From positions 1 through 9,545 of the forward strand of contig JBKGZY010000103.1 in assembly GCA_046543175.1 (NCBI GenBank): DNA of 9,545 nucleotides, given 5' to 3'. Numbering within the stretch: the stretch's first letter is position 1; each line of letters begins with the position of its first letter. A program made the translations under genes and the position numbers. This DNA is from Dichotomicrobium sp046543175 (GTDB lineage Bacteria > Pseudomonadota > Alphaproteobacteria > Rhizobiales > Rhodomicrobiaceae). Positions 1 to 7,024 of the stretch are shown here, piece by piece. The notes under the pieces were generated by a model that made no database searches, was not told the DNA's origin, and saw only the letters and a program-made list of their open reading frames with translations.

Positions 1-1539
1 TGCGGCGAACAGCCGCTGCCGCCTTACGGCGCGTGCCTGCTCGGCTCGGTCAATCTCGCCGCGCTGATCGAGAACCCGTTCAGCGAGAACGCCGCGCTCG
101 ACGAAAGCCGGCTCGGCGAACTTGTGGCGACGGCGGTGCGCCTGCTCGACAACATCGTCGATATCTCCGGCTATCCGCTGGAAGCGCAGGCGCGCGAGGC
201 CAAGGCGAAGCGGCGGCTCGGGCTGGGCGTCACCGGGCTTGCGGACGCGCTGATCCTGTGCGGCAAGCACTACGGTACGGACGAGGCCGTGAGCCTGGCC
301 GCGCGCTGGATGAGCCTGATCCAGCGCCGTGCCTACCTGGCGAGCGCGGAACTGGCGCAGGAAAAGGGCAGCTTCCCGCTGTTCAACGCGGAGAAATATC
401 TCGCCGGCGAAGGCGCAAGGGCGCTGCCGGAGGATGTGCGCGCGGCGATCCGCGAGAAAGGCCTGCGCAACGGGCTGCTGACCTCCATCGCGCCGACGGG
501 CACCATCTCGCTCGTCGCCAACAACGTCTCCAGCGGCATCGAGCCGGCCTTCGATTTCAGCTACCGCCGCAGGATCCTGCGTGACGATGGAACGTCGGAC
601 GAGGAATGCGTCGAGGATTACGCCTACCGGCTGTTCCGCGAAACCTTCGGCGCGGACGCGCCGCTGCCGGAGACCTTCGTGAACGCGGCCGATCTGCATC
701 CCCACCAGCATCTGGCGATGCAGGCCGCGCTCCAGCCCCATGTCGATGCGGCGATCTCCAAGACGATCAATTGCGCGCAGGACATCGCGTTCGACGACTT
801 CAAGGACATTTACACGCACGCCTACGAAACAGGTCTCAAGGGCTGCACGGTCTACCGGCCCAACCCGGTGACAGGGGCGGTGCTGAGCGCCGGCGCGGGC
901 GAGGCGGAGCGCGGCGAGACGGCCGAGACCGGCACGCAGCCGCAGCAGCAGTCGCTGGGCCTGAGCGCGCCGGCGCAGCCGGCGGTGGGCGGCGGCGAGG
1001 TGGTCTACATGGCCGCGCCGCTGGAGCGCGACACCGCCCTGCCCGGCTACACCTACAAGCTCAGATGGCCGGGCTCGGGACATGCCATCTATGTGACGAT
1101 CAACGACATCGTGCAGGACGGGCGGCGGCGGCCCTTCGAGATCTTCATCAACTCGAAGAATCTGGAGCATTACGCCTGGACGGTCGCCCTCACCCGGATG
1201 ATCAGCGCGGTGTTCCGGCGCGGCGGCGACGTGTCGTTCGTGGTGGAAGAACTCAAGGACGTGTTCGACCCGCGCGGCGGGCACTGGCTGGGCGGGCGCT
1301 ACGTGCCGAGCCTGCTGGCGGCGATCGGCGAGGTGGTCGAGCGCCACATGATCGATATCGGCTTCATCCAGCGCGACGACGCGCAGACCGGCGTCCTGCA
1401 GAAAGCCGGCACCGCCGCCGTTACCGGAGCGCCGGTTTCAAGCGAAAGGCTGTTCTGTCCGCAATGCAACCGGCCGGCGGTCGTGTTCCAGGAAGGCTGC
1501 CTGATCTGCCGGGAATGCGGCTATTCAAGCTGCAGTTAG
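1..1539 (+). CDS. nrdJ: Class II (adenosylcobalamin-dependent) ribonucleotide reductase, C-terminal part, 5'-truncated by window edge
   Basis: This enzyme reduces ribonucleotides to deoxyribonucleotides in the cytoplasm, using a radical generated from coenzyme B12. The frame is open from base 1 and gives 512 residues. The first residues CGEQPLPPYGAC match the NPCGE-type active site, so the Cys at base 1 should be the thiyl-radical cysteine and Glu3 its catalytic partner; Cys12 (in GACLLGSVNL) corresponds to one cysteine of the redox pair. The substrate-phosphate loop APTGTIS lies at residues 164-170, followed by NNVSSGIEP. A Gly/Glu/Gln/Ala-rich linker (about 296-333) leads to a TSCPD-type domain (about 334-457). 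The end is a cysteine-rich zinc-ribbon tail, with CPQC at 486-489 and further cysteines at 500, 503, 506 and 511. The family fold and roles are established knowledge; identification rests on motif recognition. The N-terminal part, including any ATP-cone, is missing. The gene converges on the TRAP operon, with 22 bp between stop codons and no obvious U-tailed terminator. Confidence 0.96.
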   Translation, partial: CGEQPLPPYGACLLGSVNLAALIENPFSENAALDESRLGELVATAVRLLDNIVDISGYPLEAQAREAKAKRRLGLGVTGLADALILCGKHYGTDEAVSLAARWMSLIQRRAYLASAELAQEKGSFPLFNAEKYLAGEGARALPEDVRAAIREKGLRNGLLTSIAPTGTISLVANNVSSGIEPAFDFSYRRRILRDDGTSDEECVEDYAYRLFRETFGADAPLPETFVNAADLHPHQHLAMQAALQPHVDAAISKTINCAQDIAFDDFKDIYTHAYETGLKGCTVYRPNPVTGAVLSAGAGEAERGETAETGTQPQQQSLGLSAPAQPAVGGGEVVYMAAPLERDTALPGYTYKLRWPGSGHAIYVTINDIVQDGRRRPFEIFINSKNLEHYAWTVALTRMISAVFRRGGDVSFVVEELKDVFDPRGGHWLGGRYVPSLLAAIGEVVERHMIDIGFIQRDDAQTGVLQKAGTAAVTGAPVSSERLFCPQCNRPAVVFQEGCLICRECGYSSCS

Positions 1540-1561
1540 AGCACTTTCGCCGGGCAGCGCC

Positions 1562-1735
1562 TTATTCACGCGACTTGCTGAACACGCTGTCCCAGAAGTC
1601 ATACGCGGCGATGAAAAGCGCAATCGAGACGAGAATGATCAGGTCCGGCACCGCCACCCAGATCAGAATCACGGAATTGAACGCGATCAGGCCGAGCAAA
1701 GCGAACAGCGCGATGAGTTTGTCGGTAAGGGTCAT
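1562..1735 (-). CDS. Small two-helix membrane protein of unknown function at the end of the TRAP operon (57 aa)
   Basis: I do not recognise this protein. The ATG at 1735 follows GGAGG (1751-1747) with an 11-nt spacer, and the frame ends in TAA, giving 57 residues. The product starts MTLTDKLIAL and has two hydrophobic stretches, about residues 7-29 and 32-48. They are separated only by a short VPD turn, so a helical hairpin in the inner membrane is likely. It closes with AYDFWDSVFSKSRE, a polar tail whose basic residues suggest a cytoplasmic side. It lies 35 bp downstream of the amidase stop on the same strand and is probably the last cistron of the operon. A single-pass or double-pass miniprotein next to a transporter could be an accessory or stabilising subunit, but that is inference. 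Support for the gene comes from the ribosome binding site, the clean hydrophobic pattern and the tight operon spacing; longer frames over the same bases lack this pattern. Confidence 0.78.
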   Translation of the reverse strand: MTLTDKLIALFALLGLIAFNSVILIWVAVPDLIILVSIALFIAAYDFWDSVFSKSRE

Positions 1736-1746
1736 TGACGGCTCTT

Positions 1747-1751
1747 CCTCC
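1747..1751 (-). promoter_or_regulatory. Ribosome binding site of the small membrane protein gene
   Basis: GGAGG on the minus strand, in the 35-bp gap between the amidase stop and the ATG at 1735. A second purine run (AAGAG) follows within the 11-nt spacer. This site is the main evidence that the 57-codon frame is translated. Confidence 0.65.
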
Positions 1752-1770
1752 GTGATGCCGATGCGCAGTC

Positions 1771-3147
1771 TTATTCCTTCGATGCCAGATGCTGGACGAG
1801 CCAGTTCGCCGTGCGCAGCAGGCGCCCGTCATTCATCCTGGACCCGACCAGCTGGACGCCCAGCGGCATCCCCTCGACATCCAGGAGCGGCAGGTTCACG
1901 CACGGAACACCGCAATAGGTCCACAGCGCGTTGAAGGCCGGGCTGCCCGTGCTCTCAAGGCCGCGCGGCGCGGGGCCCGGGGTCGCCGGGGTCACGATCG
2001 CGTCAAAGCGTCCGAATATGCGGTCAAGCCCGGCGTTCAGAACCTGGCGCATCTCCATCGCGAGATTGTAATCCACGGCCTTCACCGAGCGGCCTTCCTC
2101 GATCATGCCGCGCAGTTTCTCGCTCACCTGCTCGGGCGCGCTATCGGCGAGCGGGCCGTAATTCTTGGCGATGTCCGCGCACTGCATCAGGTACTGCCAT
2201 TCCGAGGCCTTCTGGAACACCTCCGGCAAGCCGACCTCGTCGCACTGTTCGCCCAGCGCCTCGGCAAGCTCGGCGAACGCCTCCTGCGTCGTGGGCTCGG
2301 CGTATTCGTCCCAGACCGGCGTCTTGACGAAGGCGAATATCGGGCGCGCGGGGGGCGCGCTTGTCGCCATGGCGCGCAGGCTTCCCCGCGAAACGGGGCG
2401 CATGTCGCGGTCCTGTTCATCAAAGGCGCTGATGATGTCGGTCAGGAGCGCGAGGTCCTCGACACTGCGGGCGAACACGCCCGGCGTATCGAGCGGGGGC
2501 GACTGCGAGAGCACGCCGGTACGCGAGATGGTGCCGTGCGTGGGCTTGAAGCCATACACGCCGCAGTAGCTCGCCGGGCGAATGATCGAGCCCGCCGTCT
2601 GCGTTCCGACCGCGAGCGGAACCATGCCCGCCGCCACGGCCGCCGCGGAGCCGGATGACGATCCGCCCGGCGTGTGCTCCGCGTTGTGCGGATTGCGCGT
2701 CTTGCCCGGCGTGAACACCGCCAGTTCGGTGGTGACGGTCTTGCCCATGATGACCGCGCCGGCCGCACGAAGCTGCGCGGTGATCGCCGCATCGTTCCGG
2801 GGGCGCCGCCCCTCGTGAAGCGGCGTCCCGTTGCAGGTCGGCATATCGGCCGTATCGATGATGTCCTTGAGCGCCACCGGCACGCCGTGCAGCGGACCGA
2901 TCCCGGCGCCCTTCTTGCGCCAGTCATCAAGCCGGCGCGCCTGGTCAAGCGCGTGATCCGGATCGAGGTGGGTCCAGGCCTGCACCTCGGCATCGCGTTC
3001 CTCGATGCGCGCCAGGCAGGCGGCGACCATTTCCCTGGCCAGGAGCTCGCCGCCGGCCATTCGGCGCGCAGCGTCATAGGCGCTCAGGCCGCACAGTTCC
3101 GCAACCGACGTTCCGGGACGCAGTTCGCTCGCATAGTTAGTTGCCAT
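1771..3147 (-). CDS. Amidase signature family hydrolase, cytoplasmic
   Basis: The 458-residue product belongs to the amidase signature family, which hydrolyses carboxamides to acid and ammonia with a Ser-cisSer-Lys triad. All three residues can be placed: Lys94 in VALKDIID, the cis-Ser Ser163 at the start of GGSSSGSAAA, and the nucleophile Ser187 in GTQTAGSIIRPAS. The 24-residue spacing from Ser163 to Ser187 matches the family. The GVYGFKPTHG block and the C-terminal PLGVQLVG block are also present, and length is normal. There is no signal peptide, so it acts in the cytoplasm. The ATG at 3147 follows GGAGGT (3158-3153) with a 5-nt spacer and overlaps the end of dctM by 11 bases, pointing to coupled translation. 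The context suggests it acts on a TRAP-imported compound. It is not GatA on context, since gatB and gatC are absent here. The substrate cannot be read from the sequence, because family members range from aliphatic and aryl amides to ureides and peptide amides. Confidence 0.93.
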   Translation of the reverse strand: MATNYASELRPGTSVAELCGLSAYDAARRMAGGELLAREMVAACLARIEERDAEVQAWTHLDPDHALDQARRLDDWRKKGAGIGPLHGVPVALKDIIDTADMPTCNGTPLHEGRRPRNDAAITAQLRAAGAVIMGKTVTTELAVFTPGKTRNPHNAEHTPGGSSSGSAAAVAAGMVPLAVGTQTAGSIIRPASYCGVYGFKPTHGTISRTGVLSQSPPLDTPGVFARSVEDLALLTDIISAFDEQDRDMRPVSRGSLRAMATSAPPARPIFAFVKTPVWDEYAEPTTQEAFAELAEALGEQCDEVGLPEVFQKASEWQYLMQCADIAKNYGPLADSAPEQVSEKLRGMIEEGRSVKAVDYNLAMEMRQVLNAGLDRIFGRFDAIVTPATPGPAPRGLESTGSPAFNALWTYCGVPCVNLPLLDVEGMPLGVQLVGSRMNDGRLLRTANWLVQHLASKE

Positions 3148-4957
3148 ACAATACCTCCGGCAGCCACATCGCGATCGCCGGGAACTGGTACAGCAGGACC
3201 ATCGACAGGATGATCAGCAGTAGGTAAGGCATGACGCCCGCGAAAATCTGCGTGAGCCTGACGTGCGGGGGCGCAATCCCCTTGAGGTAATAGGCCGACA
3301 TGGCCATGGGAGGCGTCAGGAACGAAGTCTGCAGATTCAGCGCGATCAGGATGCCAAAGAACAGCGGGTCGATCCCGAAGGCCGGCAGCAGCGGCAGGAA
3401 GATCGGCACGAAGATGATGATGATCTCCGACCATTCCAGCGGCCAGCCCAGCAGGAAGATGATGACCTGCGCAAGCACCAGGAACATCCACGGCTCCAGA
3501 TCCAGGCTCAGCACGAACTCCTTGATGAGTTGTTCGCCCCCCAAATAGGAGAACACCGACGCGAACACCCAGGAGCCGACGAACAGCCAGCAGACCATCG
3601 CGGAGGTGCGCACGGTCAGGTAGACCGATTCCCGCAGCTTGTTCTGATCGACGATCCGCCACATCATCATGCCCACGAGACCGGAGAAAAAGCCGATGTC
3701 GAAGGCTTGCCAGTTTGTCTCGTGGTCCGAAAACGTTTCGCTCAGATCGAAGACCGCGAACATCAGGATATAGACGACGGCACCCGCGAGCCCGACCAGC
3801 GCGCCCTGCCCGCCGAAGACGAACATGCGTGCCGTTTCCGGTTGTTTCGGCTGGAACGCTCCGAGCAGCGCGGTGCGCGACAGAAGCCCGATGACGACAG
3901 CCAGGCCGAGCATGCTGCCCGCGCGGATCAGGCCTCCCGGTTCTTCAGGCATGGGTATGCCGGCGAAACGCAACAACCCCGCGCTGATAATGACGTAGGC
4001 GAAGGCGATCAGCACGGTTACCGCGCCGCCATAGCCAAGCATGTAGCAAACCGTGTCGAAACCGGTCCAGCCCTGTCCGGCCCAGGGCGCCTGCCGGGCA
4101 TTCTGGGCAATTTCCCCCGCCCGGTAGGACACCGCCAGAATGATGCCCCCCAGCGCCCCCATTGCCGCCGCCTCGGACGGCGTTGCCAGACCGAACAGGA
4201 TTGCCCCCAGCACCGCCATTATGAGGAAGAAGAGCGGGAAGAAAGACGTCACAAGAAGGCCGAAGGTCTGTAGCCGGGTGATGTCGGGTATGTCCTTGGG
4301 ATCAGGCTTGGGCGCGAGGTTCGGGTTCAGCAGAACGCGGGCCAGGATATACAGCAGGTATAACCCCGCCAGCATGAACCCGGGTAACAGCGCCGCGGCG
4401 TAAAGCTTCACCACCGATACGGCCGATGTCGCCGAATACACGATCAGCAGGATGCTTGGCGGTATCATGATCCCGAGACATCCGCCCGCGCAGATCACGC
4501 CGGAGGCGAAACTGGTGTCGTAACGCGACTTGAGCATGGCCGGGAACGCGAGCAGGCCCATCAGCGTGACGACCGCGCCGATGATGCCCGTCGCGGTCGC
4601 GAACAGCGTGCAGGTGATGAGCGCGGCCACCGCCATCGAACCGGGAACCGTTCGTGCGGCAATGTTGAGCGTGTAGAACAGCCGGTCGACGATGTTTGCG
4701 CGCTCGACGATGTACCCCATGAACAGGAACAAGGGCACCGCCGTCAGGACGTCGTTCGCCATCACCGAATAGGTCTGGTTCACGAGCAGGTCGAAGACGC
4801 GGTTATCGAAGAAGTCGTCCATGCGGGCGGCGTCGTAATAGGCGTAATAGCCGAACCCGACCCCCATCGCGATAAGCGTGAAGGCGATCGGAAAGCCCAG
4901 CATGATGAGGACAATGAAGATCCCCAGCATGAAGACGGCGATTTGCGGATCGGTCAT
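3137..4957 (-). CDS. dctM: TRAP transporter large permease subunit, long DctM form
   Basis: This is the transport-channel subunit of a tripartite ATP-independent periplasmic transporter, driving solute uptake with an ion gradient. At 606 residues it is well above the common 425-460. The N-terminal half is typical, with hydrophobic helices from residue 6, PLFLFMGYIVERANIVDRLF (75-94), LGIMIPPSILLIVYS (161-175) and GLATPSEAAAMGALGG (256-271). The second half resumes at about 441 with LRESVYLTVRTSAMV and includes GWPLEWSEIIIIFVPIFLPL (504-523), QTSFLTPPMAMSAYYLKG (543-560) and the final membrane helix. Between the halves, roughly 281-440 form an extra block with about four predicted hydrophobic segments (near 310-328, 346-362, 383-403 and 421-434). 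The ATG at 4957 overlaps the dctQ stop in an ATGA arrangement. The extra block, the receptor type and the neighbours fit the branch annotated as mannitol/chloroaromatic (FcbT-like) transporters. That label does not establish the substrate. Confidence 0.93.
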   Translation of the reverse strand: MTDPQIAVFMLGIFIVLIMLGFPIAFTLIAMGVGFGYYAYYDAARMDDFFDNRVFDLLVNQTYSVMANDVLTAVPLFLFMGYIVERANIVDRLFYTLNIAARTVPGSMAVAALITCTLFATATGIIGAVVTLMGLLAFPAMLKSRYDTSFASGVICAGGCLGIMIPPSILLIVYSATSAVSVVKLYAAALLPGFMLAGLYLLYILARVLLNPNLAPKPDPKDIPDITRLQTFGLLVTSFFPLFFLIMAVLGAILFGLATPSEAAAMGALGGIILAVSYRAGEIAQNARQAPWAGQGWTGFDTVCYMLGYGGAVTVLIAFAYVIISAGLLRFAGIPMPEEPGGLIRAGSMLGLAVVIGLLSRTALLGAFQPKQPETARMFVFGGQGALVGLAGAVVYILMFAVFDLSETFSDHETNWQAFDIGFFSGLVGMMMWRIVDQNKLRESVYLTVRTSAMVCWLFVGSWVFASVFSYLGGEQLIKEFVLSLDLEPWMFLVLAQVIIFLLGWPLEWSEIIIIFVPIFLPLLPAFGIDPLFFGILIALNLQTSFLTPPMAMSAYYLKGIAPPHVRLTQIFAGVMPYLLLIILSMVLLYQFPAIAMWLPEVLYGN

Positions 4958-5592
4958 CTGTCGAACTCTTTCTTCACGCTATCGCTCGGCTTGTGAACAT
5001 CGGCGGCCTCCGGCCCATGGCGAATGAGGTCGGCATATTCCCCCGCAAGCAACTGGTCCTCCAATTCCTTCACGTCCTCGACCTGGCGTGGCCAGGCGCC
5101 CTCGCGAAGACATACGAGACTGCGCACAACCTGCGCGAGCCCCTGCAGGAACATGAACGCACCTGCGATCACGATGATCAGCTTGAACTGAAAAATCGGA
5201 ACGTCTGCCGGGCTCATCACGCTCACTTCCAGGTAGCGGAGCGAGCGCTCGGCATAGCGCCAGCCGGCAATCATCAGCGCCGTAATGCCGGGAAAGAAGA
5301 AAAGAACATAGAGTATGAGGTCAACCACTGCCTGTGTGCGGGGTCGCCACAGCCGGTAGAAGACGTCGGCGCGCACATGGCCGTCGCGCGACAGCGTGTA
5401 GGCGCCCGCCATCATGAACAGCGTGCCGTAGTTGATATAGGTTATGTCGTAAGCCCAGCCCGTGGGCTGGCGTAACAGGTAGCGCACAAAGACCTCGTAC
5501 GAGACCGCCAAGGTCATGATGATGATGGACCAGGCGAAAGCCTTGCCGACCCACGCCGAGATGCGGTCCACGAAAGTAATGAAAGTGTGCAC
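4954..5592 (-). CDS. dctQ: TRAP transporter small permease subunit, DctQ type
   Basis: This four-helix membrane subunit partners with DctM in TRAP transporters. I chose the GTG at 5592 (212 residues), because AGGAGA lies 11 nt upstream and the product then begins VHTFITFVDRIS, directly ahead of the first helix (about 15-37). The frame stays open to an ATG at 5745, but those 51 codons give an arginine-rich stretch with no family resemblance. Family features seen are YEVFVRYLLRQPTGWAYD (32-49, including the conserved arginine and tryptophan), LSRDGHVRADVFYR (67-80) and two further hydrophobic segments near 88-110 and 134-158. An unusual charged tail of about 45 residues follows, with ELEDQLLAGEYADLIRHGPE and ending KKEFDR. 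The stop overlaps the dctM start by four bases. A 198-bp gap with a hairpin separates it from dctP. Confidence 0.9.
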   Translation of the reverse strand: MHTFITFVDRISAWVGKAFAWSIIIMTLAVSYEVFVRYLLRQPTGWAYDITYINYGTLFMMAGAYTLSRDGHVRADVFYRLWRPRTQAVVDLILYVLFFFPGITALMIAGWRYAERSLRYLEVSVMSPADVPIFQFKLIIVIAGAFMFLQGLAQVVRSLVCLREGAWPRQVEDVKELEDQLLAGEYADLIRHGPEAADVHKPSDSVKKEFDR

Positions 5593-5603
5593 GGCTCGGC
5601 TTA

Positions 5604-5609
5604 TCTCCT
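5604..5609 (-). promoter_or_regulatory. Ribosome binding site that fixes the GTG start of dctQ
   Basis: AGGAGA on the minus strand, 11 nt upstream of the GTG at 5592. No comparable site precedes the in-frame ATG codons at 5673 or 5745, so this site decides the start of dctQ. Confidence 0.55.
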
Positions 5610-5636
5610 GAAGCAATCTGCGCGGCGCGCGCGATA

Positions 5637-5658
5637 CGGCGCTGAAACGGCCGCGCCG
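5637..5658 (-). repeat. Minor inverted repeat in the dctP-dctQ gap
   Basis: CGGCGC at 5637-5642 pairs perfectly with GCGCCG at 5653-5658 across a 10-nt loop. It sits about 45 nt upstream of the dctQ GTG, in the transcribed dctP-dctQ spacer. The six-pair stem is short and GC-rich, so chance is possible in this sequence composition. It could add structure to the spacer mRNA together with the stronger hairpin at 5732-5758. Confidence 0.3.
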
Positions 5659-5731
5659 ATCAAGATCGCGCATCCTGGATGGTGCGGTGCAACCTGCCAG
5701 ACAGTCCCCGATGCGCACCGCGTTCGACGCA

Positions 5732-5758
5732 GGGCGGCGGCCCAAAGGTTCGCCGCCC
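5732..5758 (-). promoter_or_regulatory. GC-rich stem-loop just downstream of dctP (attenuator or mRNA-protecting hairpin)
   Basis: GGGCGGCG at 5732-5739 and CGCCGCCC at 5751-5758 are perfect inverted complements, an eight-pair all-GC stem with an 11-nt loop. In the direction of transcription it begins 32 nt after the dctP stop codon. No U-tract follows, so it is not a classical intrinsic terminator. It fits a partial terminator or a 3'-end stabiliser that raises receptor mRNA over permease mRNA, a known expression pattern for binding-protein-dependent transporters. The role is inference; the stem is directly visible. Confidence 0.55.
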
Positions 5759-5790
5759 CGCGCATTATCCTGACTGTGAGTTGTTCTGGC

Positions 5791-6930
5791 CTAGAAACCC
5801 AGCCGGCCGGGGAAATAGTGCTCGTAGGCGAGCTTGTAGTCGGCCGCGTTAAGCAGATAGTAGTAGGCCACGCGCTCGGACCACTCTCTCTGGCTCTCGA
5901 CGACACGACCGAAGTAATCGTCCTCGGTGAGTTCGTCCAACACCTCATCCCACGAGTCGAGCTGCTGCTCCATCACGGCCTGTGGCGTGCGGTGAACGGT
6001 TACGCCGCCCTCGTCCTGGAGCCACTGGAGGTCCTTGGAGTATTCGTCCATGGCGGTGGCGAAATTCGAGGTGTTCGCCGCCTCGGCCGCATACTCGAGG
6101 ATGGCCTGAAGGTCCGGATCGAGGCCCTCGTAAACGTCCTTGTTGATCGGAATCTCGAAGAATTCCGCGGCCTGATGATACGAGCCCATCATGTAATGCT
6201 TGCGCACGTCATGCGCGCCGAAGCGCCTGTCCGAACTCGGGTTGTTGAACTCGAAGGCGTCGATAACGCCGCGCTCCAGCGCCGGCACGATTTCGCCGCC
6301 GGGAAGCTGTGTCACGGAGACGCCCATGCCTTCCATGATGTCGGTGGCGAGGCCGACCGTGCGGTACTTGAGGCCATCCATCTGCTCGGCGGACTCGATC
6401 GGCTCATCGAACCAGCCCAGCGGCTGCGTCGGCATCGGGTTGCAGAAGAACCCGACGAGGTTCAGACCGAGGATGTCCTCGATGAGTTCGCGGTAAAGCT
6501 CCTTGCCGCCGCCGGCGTGAATCCAGGCGAGGATCTGATGGGCGTCGCAGCCGAACACCGGCCCGGTGCCGAACAGCGAGGCGGCCTTGTGCTTGCCGTA
6601 CCAGTAGGCCGTCACGGTATGGGCCATGTCGAGAACGCCGTCGGACACCGCGTCCTGCACCTGGAATGCCTTCACCACGGCGCCCGCAGGCAGCAGATCG
6701 ATCTTTAGGCGCCCGTCCGACATCGCTTCCACGCGATCGACATACTGCTGGGCAAAATCCATCCAGATGTCAGCCGATGGCCAGGACGTCTGCATCTTGA
6801 GGGTGACAGGCTGCCCGCGCGATATGTTCGGCATCGCAACGGCGCCGGTGACGCCAGCAGTCGCCGCGACCGCGCCGCCCTTGATAAACTTGCGGCGGGA
6901 TACGGCTTGGTCGGTCTTGTTTTCAGACAT
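5791..6930 (-). CDS. dctP: TRAP transporter substrate-binding protein, TakP/FcbT-like, Tat-exported
   Basis: This periplasmic receptor captures the solute and delivers it to DctQM. The ATG at 6930 follows GGGAGG (6942-6937) with a 6-nt spacer and gives 379 residues. A 39-codon upstream extension is possible but has no ribosome binding site and would bury the signal. The twin-arginine signal SRRKFIKGG is at 11-19, followed by a small hydrophobic region to about residue 32, so export in folded form by Tat is expected. The mature part has DctP-family blocks: VTLKMQTSWP (42-51), LKYRTVGLATDIMEGMG (187-203) with the conserved Arg190 that usually binds substrate carboxylate, and GGEIVPALERGVIDAFEF (211-228). 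This layout resembles the TakP/FcbT group, which includes an alpha-keto-acid receptor; the substrate here is unknown. Two cysteines only, Cys128 and Cys163, could form a disulfide. It is the promoter-proximal gene of the operon. Confidence 0.94.
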   Translation of the reverse strand: MSENKTDQAVSRRKFIKGGAVAATAGVTGAVAMPNISRGQPVTLKMQTSWPSADIWMDFAQQYVDRVEAMSDGRLKIDLLPAGAVVKAFQVQDAVSDGVLDMAHTVTAYWYGKHKAASLFGTGPVFGCDAHQILAWIHAGGGKELYRELIEDILGLNLVGFFCNPMPTQPLGWFDEPIESAEQMDGLKYRTVGLATDIMEGMGVSVTQLPGGEIVPALERGVIDAFEFNNPSSDRRFGAHDVRKHYMMGSYHQAAEFFEIPINKDVYEGLDPDLQAILEYAAEAANTSNFATAMDEYSKDLQWLQDEGGVTVHRTPQAVMEQQLDSWDEVLDELTEDDYFGRVVESQREWSERVAYYYLLNAADYKLAYEHYFPGRLGF

Positions 6931-7024
6931 TCCTTTCCTCCCAGGATCGGTTAGGATCATACTTGGCGTATTTTCGTCAGCGCGGGTCGATCGCGCCGGA
7001 CGGCGACGGCATGGCCGATGGAAC

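Noticed and set aside
1540..1561. Bidirectional terminator between nrdJ and the TRAP operon
   Set aside because: Only weak 3-4 bp pairings are present and there is no T-tract on either strand, so no intrinsic terminator can be supported.
606..1934. Long plus-strand frame of 442 codons
   Set aside because: It overlaps nrdJ in another frame, and its arginine/alanine/glycine-rich product is the usual shadow in high-GC DNA. nrdJ motifs explain the same bases.
1789..2658. 289-codon plus-strand frame opposite the amidase
   Set aside because: The amidase catalytic triad and family blocks are on the minus strand, and this frame has no recognisable domain.
3263..4273. 336-codon plus-strand frame opposite dctM
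   Set aside because: The product is rich in Arg, Gln, Asp and His with no hydrophobic core, as expected for the antisense of a membrane protein.
5593..5745. N-terminal extension of dctQ to the ATG at 5745
   Set aside because: The added residues are arginine-rich with no family similarity, and the extension runs through the GC-rich hairpin at 5732-5739. AGGAGA supports the GTG at 5592.
5587..6708. 373-codon plus-strand frame opposite dctP
   Set aside because: It is a complement shadow of dctP, whose Tat signal and receptor blocks are clear.
6956..6961. TATGAT as a second -10 box close to dctP
   Set aside because: There is no acceptable -35 hexamer at 16-18 nt upstream; only CTGACG at too short a spacing.
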